This document shows positions 36,432 through 45,418 of a stretch of DNA of 64,000 nucleotides, piece by piece. Source of the stretch: Corynebacterium guangdongense (GTDB lineage Bacteria > Actinomycetota > Actinomycetes > Mycobacteriales > Mycobacteriaceae); contig NZ_CP047654.1 in assembly GCF_030408915.1 (NCBI RefSeq), positions 2,604,001 through 2,668,000 of the forward strand, given 5' to 3'. The position numbers were made by a program, and so were the translations under genes. The first letter of the stretch is position 1. Every line of letters starts with the position of its first letter. Under the pieces are notes generated by a model. The model made no database searches, was not told where the DNA came from, and saw nothing but the letters and a program-made list of their open reading frames with translations.

Positions 36432-38021
36432 CTAACCGTCAGGGAGGGAATGCGCTATGGGCTCCGCCGCCACCCTGCGAATGAAGGGGGCGACGACGCT
36501 GCGCGAGACCCGGCAGTCGATCAGATAGGTGCCCGCCGCTCCGGCCGCCAGCCACTCCCGCGCTCCGGCCAGGTCCGCGTGCGTGCGCACGGTGTCCGCC
36601 CGGGCGCCCAGACTGCGGGCGACACCGGCGAAATCCACCTCGTCGATGAGCATCGCGCGCTCGCGCAGCCCGGCCGGAGCGTACTGGTGGATTTCCGCGC
36701 CGTAGGCGGCGTCGTTGACCACCACCACGAGGCAGCGCTCCGCCACCCGGATGAGCGTGTCCAGGTCGGCCAGCCCCATGAGCCCGCCGCCGTCTCCGGT
36801 CACCGCCACGACCAGCCGCTCCCCTGCCGCCGCGGCGACGCCGACGGCCGCCCCGAAACCCATCCCGATCGACTGCACCGCGGTGCCCTGCATGATCATG
36901 TGGTCGGGCCCGGCCAGGTCCAGGTACAGGTTCGGCCAGGCGATGAAGTGTCCGCCGTCGACGGTGACGAGCTTGTCCACGGGCAGCATGTCGTTGAGGG
37001 CGGTGAACAGGCCACGGGGATCCAGTCGGCCGTCCGGGGCGAGCTCCCCGCCCGGCTCCGGCGGCGGGGGCGGGTTCCGCGATGCGGGGCGCCGCCGCAG
37101 ATCAGCGACGACGTCGGCCACGTCCCCGCGGAGGAAGACGCCGACCCGGGGATGCGTCGCCGCCGGCGCCCGGTCCACCTGGATCACCCGCGCCCCCGGA
37201 CCGAAGGCCGCCCCGGAGTCCACGGTGAAATCGTTGAGCCCGGCGCCGAGGACGAGGACGACGTCGGCGGCGCGAATCTCCTCCGGACTCGTGTTGAAGC
37301 CCCCGCAGACGCCCAGGTCACGCACGCCAGCCAGCCCGTGGAAGATCCCCCGCGCCGGGGCCGTCGTCGCGACGTCCGCACCCAGGCGCACCGCCAGCTC
37401 ACGGACGTGGGCGACGGCGTCCCGGGCGCCCCGGCCGGCGAGGATGAGGGGTCGCTCGGCGTCGGCGAGCAGCGCGGTGACGTCGACGGGAGCACGCTCG
37501 CGGACGGGCAGGCTCAGCCCGGGGGGCTCCGGGTCGGTGCTCGGCACGGTCGCCACGTCCCGCGGGACGGCGACCACCACCGGAGTGCGCCCCGTGAGCG
37601 CGGCGCGGGCCGCCTCGATGACGGCGGTGGCGGCGTAACCGGGGTGGACGGTGAGGGTGGCCACGCCCAGCGCCCCCGCCAGGGACTCCTGGTCGACGTC
37701 GGCGGACCGGCGCCCCGAGCCAGGGGCGCAGCCGGTGACCAGCAGCAGCGGGGTGCCCGCGACGCGGGCGTCGGCCAGCGCGGTCAGGGTGTTGAGGAAG
37801 CCGGGGCCGTGGGTCGTGGTGGCTACGGCCAACCGACGGCTCACGCGGTGGTGGGCGTCGGCGGCGGCGACGGCGGCGACCTCATGGCGCACCGAGAGGA
37901 TGGGCCGGCCACCCCGCTCCAGGGCGTCGATGAGGTGGGCGTTGCCGTTACCCATCAGCCCGAACGTGACGTCGGTGCAGCTGAGCAGGGCGGCCGCGAG
38001 GGACTGCGACACCGTGATCAT
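36432..38021 (-). CDS. thiamine-diphosphate-dependent enzyme (acetolactate synthase / decarboxylase family)
   Basis: A 529-residue ThDP enzyme. The N-terminal domain has the cofactor-activating Glu in SVRHEVAAVAAADAHHR (about residue 47). The central domain binds a nucleotide or is vestigial. The C-terminal domain has GDGGGLMGLADLDTLIRV with a downstream NDAAYG, the metal/ThDP motif. Relatives include acetolactate synthases, benzoylformate decarboxylases and hydroxyacyl-CoA lyases; the substrate cannot be chosen from sequence. GGAGG lies eight bases before the ATG. It sits between fadD32 and pks13, which I expect to be adjacent in this genus, and a terminator separates it from fadD32. Confidence 0.88.
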   Translation of the reverse strand: MITVSQSLAAALLSCTDVTFGLMGNGNAHLIDALERGGRPILSVRHEVAAVAAADAHHRVSRRLAVATTTHGPGFLNTLTALADARVAGTPLLLVTGCAPGSGRRSADVDQESLAGALGVATLTVHPGYAATAVIEAARAALTGRTPVVVAVPRDVATVPSTDPEPPGLSLPVRERAPVDVTALLADAERPLILAGRGARDAVAHVRELAVRLGADVATTAPARGIFHGLAGVRDLGVCGGFNTSPEEIRAADVVLVLGAGLNDFTVDSGAAFGPGARVIQVDRAPAATHPRVGVFLRGDVADVVADLRRRPASRNPPPPPEPGGELAPDGRLDPRGLFTALNDMLPVDKLVTVDGGHFIAWPNLYLDLAGPDHMIMQGTAVQSIGMGFGAAVGVAAAAGERLVVAVTGDGGGLMGLADLDTLIRVAERCLVVVVNDAAYGAEIHQYAPAGLRERAMLIDEVDFAGVARSLGARADTVRTHADLAGAREWLAAGAAGTYLIDCRVSRSVVAPFIRRVAAEPIAHSLPDG

Positions 38022-38076
38022 GGGGCGCACCTCCGCCGGAGACAGTGACCTGGACCACCCCGAGAGTAACAGCAAA

Positions 38077-38106
38077 GGCCCGGGGACCAGGACTGGTCCT
38101 CGGGCC
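38077..38106 (-). terminator. terminator after fadD32
   Basis: GGCCCGGGGACCAG (38077-38090) pairs with CTGGTCCTCGGGCC (38093-38106) with one G-T pair and a two-base loop. On the minus strand CTTTGCTGTT follows. It begins 22 bases past the fadD32 stop and separates that gene from the ThDP enzyme. Confidence 0.75.
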
Positions 38107-38128
38107 GATGGGCCGACTGCGGCTATGG

Positions 38129-39973
38129 CTAGCGCTCGGCCAGGTACGCCTTCTGGTTCACGCGACGGGCGATCTTGCCCGAGGAGGAGCGGGCGATCTC
38201 GTTCGGGGCGTGGAAGCGGATCTCGGCCGGGGTCACGCCGTGGGTGGAGGCGACCGCCGCGCGGATGTCCTCGACGGCGGCTTCGTCGCCGGAGGAGTCG
38301 GCGTCGTCGGCGCGCTCGACCAGGATGACCAGCTGCTCGGAGGCCTCGCCCGGGATGGCGAAGGCGGCGATGGAGTCGGCTCGCACGTGGGCGCTGGCCT
38401 CCTGGACCGTGGCCTCGATGTCCTGCGGGTAGTGGTTGCGACCGGCGATGACGACCAGATCCTTCAGGCGGCCGGTGATGTAGGTTTCCCCGTCGATGAT
38501 GGTGCCCAGGTCACCGGTCGCGAGCCAGCCCTCGTCGGGGAAGCCCTCGGCGCGGGACCCCTCGCCGAGGCGCTCGCCGAGCTTCTGACCGAAGGTCTCG
38601 GCGGTGTCCTCCGGGCGGTCCAGGTAACCGGCGGCGGTGTTCTGGCCGTTGGTCCAGATCTCGCCGACCAGGCCGTCGGCGAGCTCCGCCTTGGTCTCCG
38701 GGTCGACGATGGTCAGGGCCTGCGGGCGCACGACCTGACCGTTGGAGGCGAAGGCGACGGCGTTATCGCTGCCGCGCTCGACGAGGACGGCCTTGCCGCC
38801 GGCCAGCTCATCACGGTCGAAGTGGGAGATGACCGGACGGTTCTCGGTCTGGGGCGTGGTCACCAGCAGGGACGCCTCGGCCAGGCCGTAGGACGGGCGC
38901 AGCGCCTCGCGCTTAAGGCCGGCCGGGACGAAGACCTCGGCGAAGTTCTCGACGGCGGACTCGGAGACCGGCTCCGACCCGATGATGATGCCGTCCACGT
39001 TGGAGAAGTCCTGGCCCTCCTCCGGCTTGCCGTAGCGCACGGCCAGCTCGAGGGCGAAGTTCGGGACGACGGCGTAGGTGTTGACGTCGTTCTCACCGCG
39101 GGAGGCGAGCTGGCGGGTCCAGCGGGACGGCTGCTGGATGAAGTCGCGCGGGCTCATGATCTCCATCGGCAGGCCCAGCATGATGACGAACACGGCGAGG
39201 ATGATGCCCATGTCGTGGTGCAGCGGCAGCCAGGTGACCAGGCGCAGCGGCATCTGCAGCTTCGCGCCCGCGAAGATCTGGAGGACGTTGGTGAGGATGG
39301 AGCGGTTGGTCAGGACCACACCGGCCGGGGTGCGGGTGGAACCGGAGGTGTACTGCAGGAACGCGGTGGTGTCGATCGGCAGCTGGGTGGCCATCATCGC
39401 CATCTGCTGGCCCTGCAGGGTCGACGCCGGGTTCTGGTAGGACTCGGCCAGGGTGTCCGGCAGGGAGTCGACGGAGAGGATGCGCGGACGCTCGCGGGAG
39501 GGGATGTCCGCGAAGTGTTCGCGGACCGCGCCGGCGGAGGCCTTGTTCGTCAGCACGACGGTCGGCTCGGAGTCGCCGATGACGGCGCGGAGGTGGTCGC
39601 CGTGACCCGGCTCGTTCGGGTCGTAGAGCGGGACCGGGACCATGCCGGCGTAGAGGGCGCCGATGAAGCCGAAGAGGTACTCCGGCGAGTTTCCGGCGAG
39701 AATGGCGATGCGGTCACCCATCTTGGCAACCTGCTGCAGACGCGCGGCGACGGCCTTGATGCGGGTGTTGATCTCGGTGCGGTTGTAGTCCACCGCCACG
39801 CCTTCGCGCGACTCGGAGAAGTCCCAGAAACGGATGCAGTGACGCTCACCGCCGCCCATCTGCAGGTCACCCTGGTACATCAGCTCCGACAGACCCGCCA
39901 GGGTCAGCTGCGGGGCGAGCCGGATGTTGCCGCTCTCGTCGAAGAACTGCGCGATCGCCTTCTCAAGATCCAT
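38129..39973 (-). CDS. fadD32: long-chain fatty-acid AMP ligase FadD32
   Basis: A 614-residue adenylate-forming enzyme that activates the meromycolate as acyl-AMP and loads it on the N-terminal carrier domain of Pks13. The P-loop FLQYTSGSTRTPAGVVLT, the segment VPVPLYDPNEPGHGDHL and the C-terminal YITGRLKDLVVIAGRNHYPQ are FAAL signatures. The final Lys-containing GKIARRVNQKAYL is also present. Length is normal. It has its own terminator downstream. The upstream 169 bases contain the terminator of the cutinase-like gene and presumably the fadD32 promoter. Confidence 0.97.
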   Translation of the reverse strand: MDLEKAIAQFFDESGNIRLAPQLTLAGLSELMYQGDLQMGGGERHCIRFWDFSESREGVAVDYNRTEINTRIKAVAARLQQVAKMGDRIAILAGNSPEYLFGFIGALYAGMVPVPLYDPNEPGHGDHLRAVIGDSEPTVVLTNKASAGAVREHFADIPSRERPRILSVDSLPDTLAESYQNPASTLQGQQMAMMATQLPIDTTAFLQYTSGSTRTPAGVVLTNRSILTNVLQIFAGAKLQMPLRLVTWLPLHHDMGIILAVFVIMLGLPMEIMSPRDFIQQPSRWTRQLASRGENDVNTYAVVPNFALELAVRYGKPEEGQDFSNVDGIIIGSEPVSESAVENFAEVFVPAGLKREALRPSYGLAEASLLVTTPQTENRPVISHFDRDELAGGKAVLVERGSDNAVAFASNGQVVRPQALTIVDPETKAELADGLVGEIWTNGQNTAAGYLDRPEDTAETFGQKLGERLGEGSRAEGFPDEGWLATGDLGTIIDGETYITGRLKDLVVIAGRNHYPQDIEATVQEASAHVRADSIAAFAIPGEASEQLVILVERADDADSSGDEAAVEDIRAAVASTHGVTPAEIRFHAPNEIARSSSGKIARRVNQKAYLAER

Positions 39974-40113
39974 GGGGTGTTGCCTCCGTGGTAAGTGGAT
40001 TTCGGATGAGGGTTGTCGTGTCCGGCCAGCACGAGGGGGCGACCGTCCGATTCTGTACGTTCCCGGGTAAACCTATCAGGTTCCCAGGCCATTCAGTTAG
40101 TCTGACAAAAGTT

Positions 40114-40132
40114 CCCGCGTGTTACACGTGGG
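40114..40132 (-). terminator. terminator after the cutinase-like gene
   Basis: CCCGCGTG (40114-40121) pairs with CACGTGGG (40125-40132) around a three-base loop, with one G-T pair. On the minus strand AACTTTTGTC follows. It starts 10 bases after the cutinase-like stop. Confidence 0.75.
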
Positions 40133-40142
40133 ACGGAAAATG

Positions 40143-41063
40143 CTACTGGTTGATCAGCCCGTGCGCCCAGTCAATCGCCCACTGCGTGGTGGTGGTTCCG
40201 GGAATGACGTCGGGGTTGCTGGCGTACTGCGCATGGATCCCGGTGGCCTCCACCAGGCCCATGGCCCGGTCGATGCCGTTGCCGATGTCGTAGGGGGCGT
40301 CGCAGACGGAATCCTCCGGCGCGCAGATCTGGTAGGTGCGGTCCGCCAGCGCACCGAAGCCGTTGGGCCGCTCCCCCGTCATCGTCGCGCCGGGCACGAC
40401 GAACTGGATGAGTCCGCTGACCGGCTGGAGGGAAATCTCGGCGCCGATGCCGTCGACCTCCACGCCCGGGTTGACGCCCACGCCGGGCTCCCGGCGGCCG
40501 TCGGCGATCAGGGCGACGCCCCTGACCTTCTCCGCCGGAATCACGCCCTGCCCGCCACCGATCTGGTCGGCGACGTCGCCGGTGATGACGGCGCCCTGCG
40601 AGAAGCCCATGAGGATGAAGTCCGTGGACGGGCAGGTCTGGTGGATGTGCCGGAGCTCGCCGGTGACGCGGGCGGTGCCCTCCGCCCGGGACTCGTCGTA
40701 GCTCATCTCGCCCTGGGAGTTGATGTTCTTGAACTGGGCGGTGTACGGGGTGGTCCAGACGCGCACGTCGTTGATGTCGTAGGCGGCCTGCAGCGGCCCG
40801 GTGATCGACAGCATGAAGGAGTTGGGGTTGAACGTGGGGTTGAAGGGGTCGTCGGTCGGCCAGGACTCCCACGTGCCTCCGGTCGAGACGATCTCGACGT
40901 CGGGGCACCAGTCGGGTTCTGTGATCTCCTCCAACCCCGGCAGGTCGTCGCGCTGGGACTCGGGAATCGGCGAGCGATCCGACGAGGACAGCCAGGAGTA
41001 CGCGCCCGCGCCGATCAGGACGAGAACGAGCACGACGGCGATGACGGTGATGGCTTTGCGCAT
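40143..41063 (-). CDS. cutinase-family serine esterase (Rv3802c-like)
   Basis: A 306-residue alpha/beta hydrolase. The N-terminal hydrophobic segment ITVIAVVLVLVLIGAGAYSW is a signal anchor. The nucleophile motif is FILMGFSQGAVITGD (GFSQG about residues 152-156). The later SVCDAP segment and the terminal WAIDWAHG supply the likely Asp and His. Rv3802c, at the same position beside fadD32, has phospholipase/thioesterase activity and is tied to mycolate metabolism. I chose the ATG at 41061-41063. Terminators lie on both sides, so it is probably monocistronic. Confidence 0.9.
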   Translation of the reverse strand: MRKAITVIAVVLVLVLIGAGAYSWLSSSDRSPIPESQRDDLPGLEEITEPDWCPDVEIVSTGGTWESWPTDDPFNPTFNPNSFMLSITGPLQAAYDINDVRVWTTPYTAQFKNINSQGEMSYDESRAEGTARVTGELRHIHQTCPSTDFILMGFSQGAVITGDVADQIGGGQGVIPAEKVRGVALIADGRREPGVGVNPGVEVDGIGAEISLQPVSGLIQFVVPGATMTGERPNGFGALADRTYQICAPEDSVCDAPYDIGNGIDRAMGLVEATGIHAQYASNPDVIPGTTTTQWAIDWAHGLINQ

Positions 41064-41089
41064 GGGGGTCTTCCTCAGGAGTGGTGAAC

Positions 41090-41117
41090 AGAACCCGCCC
41101 GGGGACGGACGGGTTCT
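41090..41117 (-). terminator. hairpin between the DUF732 lipoprotein and the cutinase-like gene
   Basis: AGAACCCG (41090-41097) pairs with CGGGTTCT (41110-41117) across 12 bases, 69 bases past the DUF732 stop. On the minus strand GTTCACC follows, not a T-tract, so strength is uncertain. Confidence 0.5.
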
Positions 41118-41185
41118 GGTGGTGTCGGGCCGTGCCCGCCGACGGGGCCTAAATTGGCCCCGGGCACGCCGGTGACAAGCCCGGG

Positions 41186-41764
41186 CTAGGGGCAGTAGGA
41201 CTCGCGGGCGGCGTTCTCGAGGATTTCGCTGACGTCCTCGGCCGGAAGATCGGTCCGGTCCTGCGCGGTCAACTGGCCGGCGACGGCCAGGGCGGTGGCG
41301 TCCGACACCGGCCCCGACTCCTCCGCGCACACGGTGCGGGCGGCGCCGATCAGCTGGGACTCGACGCCCTCGACGTTGATCCCCTCCTCGGCCACGGCCG
41401 TCAGGAAGGACTCGTCCTCCCTGCTGTGCGCCGGCTGCTGTTCCGGAATCTCGGAGATCTCCCGGGCGCCCCGGTCTTGCGGAGCGGGCGGGGCAGGCGC
41501 GGCGACACCCGCGCTTTCCGACGGCTCCGAGGACCTGCCGGTCCCGGTGTCCTTGTCTTTGTCCTTGTCCTCTGACGCTTCCGAACTCGCCGGGGACGTC
41601 GAGGACGTCGAGGACGTCGCGGAACGATCCAGCGGTGCCACGCTGGTCTCCCCGGTAGCCTCCACGTCGTCACTGGTGACGGTGGTGCCACCGCAACCGG
41701 CCAGGAGCGTCGCCGAAGTGGCGAGGGCCCCGATCATGGTGATCAGGCGGGTACGGGTCAGCAT
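41186..41764 (-). CDS. DUF732 lipoprotein
   Basis: A 192-residue exported lipoprotein. The lipobox is LLAGC (cysteine about residue 24). A Ser/Thr and Asp/Lys low-complexity linker (DKDKDKDTGTG) leads to a C-terminal DUF732 domain with FLTAVAEEGINVEG and a Cys pair (RTVCAEES and ESYCP) that could form a disulfide. Two ATG codons are adjacent; GGAG is better spaced from the second at 41764. As I recall, C. glutamicum has a small secreted protein at this place, between the cutinase-like gene and the mycolyltransferase. Function unknown. Confidence 0.85.
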   Translation of the reverse strand: MLTRTRLITMIGALATSATLLAGCGGTTVTSDDVEATGETSVAPLDRSATSSTSSTSPASSEASEDKDKDKDTGTGRSSEPSESAGVAAPAPPAPQDRGAREISEIPEQQPAHSREDESFLTAVAEEGINVEGVESQLIGAARTVCAEESGPVSDATALAVAGQLTAQDRTDLPAEDVSEILENAARESYCP

Positions 41765-41797
41765 CATGTCTCCAATCCTGCCGGACGTTAATGCCGG

Positions 41798-43747
41798 TTA
41801 GTTGCGGGAATCCGTAACGACGCCGGAGAGCTCCCTGATGGTGCCGCCCTGGAAGTCCTGGGTCAGGCCACCGGCCGGGATGCGGGTGGTGTCGGTGGTC
41901 GGGTAGCCGAACTCGCCGCGCTCCCAGTTGGCCGCGCCCCAGTGGTCGAAGATGGCGCCGTAGAGGACGACGTGGGCTCCCGTCGCGGGGGACCAGTAGA
42001 TGTTGCCGTTCTCGAACCGCTGGAAGGCACCGCCCTGGAGCGGGATTTCGTCGGAGGTCGGGTAGCCCAGGTCGGAGTCGGCGGTGCCGATCTCGCCGTA
42101 CTTGGCGCCGATGGCCCCGTGGACGACGGCGTTCTTGCCGTCGGCGGAGCGGGTCAGCCAGCCGTTCTCGAACTTCTGCACCAGGCCCCCGTCGATCTCG
42201 ACGCCCTCGGCCACCGGGAAGCCGATCTTGGAGTTCTCCCAGCCCTGGGTGCCCCAGTAGGTGAACATGTCCTTCGGGATGGCGTACGCGCCGTTGGCGG
42301 CGGTCCAGTAGATGGAGCCGTTCTCGAAGTGGACGTAGCGGCCGCGGCCGTCCGGGGTGACCCGCTCTCCGGTGACCGGGAAGCCCAGCCAGCTGGTCGC
42401 GCCGCCGAGCTGGCTGTACTTCGCCAGGATGCGGCCGTAAAGGGCGTGCGCCCCGGTGTCCGGGGACCAGAAGGCGGTGCCGTTGCGGAAGTCCTGGGCA
42501 CGGCCCTCGCCTTCCTCACCGACCGGGTACTCGTTGTTGACGCAGGAGCCGATGATGCCGCTCATGGTGGCCTGGGCGATGGCGCCCCCCACCACGCAGT
42601 CGGCGCCGCGGTCCTCGGCCGAGATCTGGAGGGCGTTGGCCATCTGCGGCCACGCTTCGTTGAGCTCGAACTGCCAGTAGGCCCAGTTATGGGTGCCGGA
42701 GGGACGGAACCTGGCGGTGACGGGGACGTCGGCGCGCTTCGCGTAGTCGACGAAGGTCTGGGTGGACATGCGGGCGATGATCTCGAGGCCGACGCCGGCG
42801 AGGTTGGACGGGTGCTCGGCGACGGAGTCCTCGAGGCCGTAATCGTCCTGGCCGGAGCCGGAGGAGACGTAGACGCTCGTGTCCTTGAGCGCCTCGATGC
42901 CGAGCTTCGGATCGTGGTCGATCCAGTCCTGGGAGTAGGCCGGGCCCCACATCTTCGTGGAGGTGAAGCCGCCGGCGTCCATCTGGGCGGCGGCGATGGC
43001 CTCCGGCATGCCGGTGGTCGTGGTGTCGAGGTAACCGGAGAAGGAGCCGACGAAGTCGAAGAGGTAGGGGTGACGCTGTGCCAGGTTCATGGCGGCGGTG
43101 CCGCCCATGGACAGGCCAACCACGGCGCGACGGCCGTTGGAGCGGAACTCGTTGTCCAGGATCGGGACGAGCTCCTGGGTCAGGAAGGTCTCCCACATGT
43201 AGTGGGTGCCCTGGTCCGGCTGCTGCCAGTCGGAGTAGAAGGAGGACTGGCCGCCGATCGGCAGAATGACGTTGACGTTGCGGTCGGCGTACTGCTGCTT
43301 GATGTTCGTCTCGATGGTCCAGCCGGACTCGTCGTCGCGGGCGCGCAGGCCGTCCAGCGCCCAGACCTCCGGGTAGGTCTTCTCCGGGTTGGCGTGCCAG
43401 TCGCGGGCCAGAAGGATGTCGACCTTCTGCAGCTTGTCCGGCATGGCCGCCGACTCAATGTAGACGCGGACGTGGCGGGATTCGAGCCAGTCGACGCGTT
43501 CGACGGAGACTCCCGCCGGCAGCCCCTGGACGTCCGGGTAGGTGGTGTTGACCGGGGTACGCACGGGCGGCTCGCCCGGCGCGAAGCCGTCGGAGAAGGA
43601 GGAGCCCAGGGAGGACTGTGCGCTCACGGCGGGCACGGTGGTCACACCCATGAGGAGGGCGGCCGGCAGGGCGATGAGCGCTGCGCCACGACGGCGCAGA
43701 TTCGGGACGTTCTTCGGGGAACGGGAGGACGATGCGGTGTCGCGCAT
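41798..43747 (-). CDS. cop1: mycolyltransferase with C-terminal LGFP repeats (Cop1/PS1-like)
   Basis: A 649-residue secreted antigen-85-type enzyme that transfers mycolate between trehalose lipids and arabinogalactan. The signal peptide ends near SAQS. The esterase domain (about residues 60-380) has the nucleophile in GLSMGGTAAMNL (Ser about 212) and the catalytic His in PSGTHNWAYW. The C-terminus has at least four LGFP-type wall-binding repeats (WLGFPVTGE, KIGFPVAEG, DLGYPTSDE, EFGYPTTDT). I chose the ATG at 43745-43747 (AAAAGGAT upstream); the frame extends further but without a signal. Confidence 0.95.
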   Translation of the reverse strand: MRDTASSSRSPKNVPNLRRRGAALIALPAALLMGVTTVPAVSAQSSLGSSFSDGFAPGEPPVRTPVNTTYPDVQGLPAGVSVERVDWLESRHVRVYIESAAMPDKLQKVDILLARDWHANPEKTYPEVWALDGLRARDDESGWTIETNIKQQYADRNVNVILPIGGQSSFYSDWQQPDQGTHYMWETFLTQELVPILDNEFRSNGRRAVVGLSMGGTAAMNLAQRHPYLFDFVGSFSGYLDTTTTGMPEAIAAAQMDAGGFTSTKMWGPAYSQDWIDHDPKLGIEALKDTSVYVSSGSGQDDYGLEDSVAEHPSNLAGVGLEIIARMSTQTFVDYAKRADVPVTARFRPSGTHNWAYWQFELNEAWPQMANALQISAEDRGADCVVGGAIAQATMSGIIGSCVNNEYPVGEEGEGRAQDFRNGTAFWSPDTGAHALYGRILAKYSQLGGATSWLGFPVTGERVTPDGRGRYVHFENGSIYWTAANGAYAIPKDMFTYWGTQGWENSKIGFPVAEGVEIDGGLVQKFENGWLTRSADGKNAVVHGAIGAKYGEIGTADSDLGYPTSDEIPLQGGAFQRFENGNIYWSPATGAHVVLYGAIFDHWGAANWERGEFGYPTTDTTRIPAGGLTQDFQGGTIRELSGVVTDSRN

Positions 43748-44162
43748 GGGGACGATCCTTTTGGTCAGCGAGGGTGGTCGAGGGTTTCCAGGGGCAACTA
43801 CTGGATCGACCGCACCGGTCGCGCGGTTACAGGTGGCCGGGTGGCGTCGGCGCGGCGCTCCCCCCGTCCGGTGTCGCGGACGCGGTCTGCCGTGAGGACG
43901 CCGCCCGGCCTGGCCCACCCGCCGCCGCCGGCCCGGCCCGGGAGTTCCCCGCTCCCGGGATGGGTCCTGACGGCGACGGGCGCACAGCCGGTGCGGTCTT
44001 GCGTGTCAGGGGCTGAAGATGAAGTTGTGGACGCCGTGGGGGCCGGAAATGACCGAGGCCCCGGAGGTCACCCAAAGCTTAAGTGTAACTTGAGACTTTG
44101 GTGGGTGACACTCCGGGACCGGCGCCCACTTCTGTCACGGACGTGGCGGGCGGGGCTGGGGA
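43748..44162. other. 415-base intergenic region between the two mycolyltransferases
   Basis: No gene is supported. The region is GC-rich near cop1, with small hairpins such as CGTCCG/CGGACG near 43870, and A/T-richer near 44080. It should hold the cop1 promoter and the end of the cmt2 transcript. The clearest structure is the inverted repeat at 44073-44102, listed separately. Confidence 0.5.
44073..44102. repeat. imperfect inverted repeat between mycolyltransferase genes
   Basis: CCAAAG-CTTAAGT, a GTA centre, then ACTTGAG-A-CTTTGG form a 13-bp stem with one G-T or mismatch position and one bulged A. It lies 60 bases after the cmt2 stop and 326 bases before the cop1 start. It could be a terminator (no T-tract) or an operator. 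Confidence 0.55.
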
Positions 44163-45200
44163 TTACCAGGCGTTCATGGTGTCCAGGACCAGCGGCCTGG
44201 TCTTGTTGAGCTGCCAGCCGAACTGGTTCCAGTTGTGGATTCCGGTCGACGGGTAGTCCTGCTGGACGTTGATGCCGGAGGCGACCGCCTTGGCGGACCA
44301 GGCCTTCGTGGACAGGTTGGCGACGGCCTCCAGGAACATCGCCGAGGCCACGTGCTGCGGGAGGATGCCGGCGTCCTCGCGGGCCGGGATTCCGGAGCCG
44401 GCGGAGACGTAGACGTTGTCGGCGCCGCGCAGGCCGTCCATGTTGTAGAACGGGTCGTTCTCGAAACGGCGCGGGCTGACCATCGAGCCGTACATGGCGT
44501 TGAGGTTGAATCCGCCGGCGTCCCACAGAGCCATGCGCAGCAGGGTCTGGGCGCCCGGCGCGGTGGTGGTCAGGTAACCGGAGAAGCTGAGGGCCTGGCG
44601 GAACTGGTCCGGGTAGCGGGCGGCCAGGTTCAGCGCGGCGGTGCCGCCCATGGACAGGCCGGCGATGGCGTTGTTGTTCCAGGCGACGCCGAAGTGCTGC
44701 TGCAGGTAGGCCGGCAGCTCGTTGGTGAGGAAGGACTCCCACTGGTAGTTGACCGGGTTGTCCAGGTCGTAGGTGGCCGGGCCGTTCCAGTCCGCGTAGA
44801 AGGAGCCGGCGCCGCCGATCGGCATCACCAGGGTGATGTTGGAGTTGTTGAAGGTCGCCGCGGCGTTGACGTCGTTGATCCAGGCGTTGGTGTGGTTCGT
44901 GGCGCGCAGGCCGTCGAGCAGGTAGTAGCCGGCGTTGCCGCCGCGGGCGGCCGGCTGGATCTGGACGGCGATGTTGCGGCCCATGGACGGGGACCAGACG
45001 TCGCAGCGCTGGACCCACCAGCCGTGGGCGTCCCACTCGCAGGCGCCGGTGGCGTCCGGGCGGAGCCAGCCGCGCGGCTCGGCGTCGGCGGTGACCGCGC
45101 CCGGTCCCGCGACCATGAGTCCCACGGCGGTGGCGACGGCGACGATCAGGGCAAGAATGGTTGTGTGGATGCGACGCAGACCTGCGGTGGCAGACATCAT
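44163..45200 (-). CDS. cmt2: mycolyltransferase (antigen 85-type, short form)
   Basis: A 345-residue secreted mycolyltransferase without LGFP repeats. The signal peptide has the core TTILALIVAVATAVGLMVAG and cleaves near ADAEP. The nucleophile is in GLSMGGTAALNLAARYP (Ser about 183), and the catalytic His is in STGIHNWNQFGWQLNK. The conserved LLDGLRATN and GGAGSFYADW frame the active site. AGGAG lies nine bases before the first of two adjacent ATG codons. It is a paralogue of the downstream cop1. Confidence 0.95.
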   Translation of the reverse strand: MMSATAGLRRIHTTILALIVAVATAVGLMVAGPGAVTADAEPRGWLRPDATGACEWDAHGWWVQRCDVWSPSMGRNIAVQIQPAARGGNAGYYLLDGLRATNHTNAWINDVNAAATFNNSNITLVMPIGGAGSFYADWNGPATYDLDNPVNYQWESFLTNELPAYLQQHFGVAWNNNAIAGLSMGGTAALNLAARYPDQFRQALSFSGYLTTTAPGAQTLLRMALWDAGGFNLNAMYGSMVSPRRFENDPFYNMDGLRGADNVYVSAGSGIPAREDAGILPQHVASAMFLEAVANLSTKAWSAKAVASGINVQQDYPSTGIHNWNQFGWQLNKTRPLVLDTMNAW

Positions 45201-45360
45201 CTCTCCGGTCTCCTAAAGCTTTTCGACTCTCCCCCGCCCGCGGGATCCGTCCCCGGGCGGGAGCTCACTGGCGTTTCACCCCTGCCTCCCGGCGGAGTGT
45301 TACGAGTTTCGACCCGGGGGCGTCACCCCCGTTCCGTTACCCGGTCGTTATCTTTGGGGA

Positions 45361-45389
45361 ACTGTAGCACAGCGAAGAGAATGCTGAAA
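45361..45389 (-). promoter_or_regulatory. candidate cmt2 promoter
   Basis: On the minus strand TTTCAG (45384-45389) and TACAGT (45361-45366) are 17 bases apart, a plausible -35/-10 pair. Transcription from here would give a leader of about 155 bases. That leader holds a GC-rich stem-loop (45223-45262) just before the ribosome site. Identified by inspection only. Confidence 0.4.
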
Positions 45390-45418
45390 CCGACCTGACA
45401 CCCGTGGGGCGCAAGGGA

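Noticed and set aside
44078..44094. HAIR element (HspR site) between mycolyltransferases
   Set aside because: CTTAAGT-N3-ACTTGAG has the wrong half-sites and spacing for CTTGAGT-N7-ACTCAAG.
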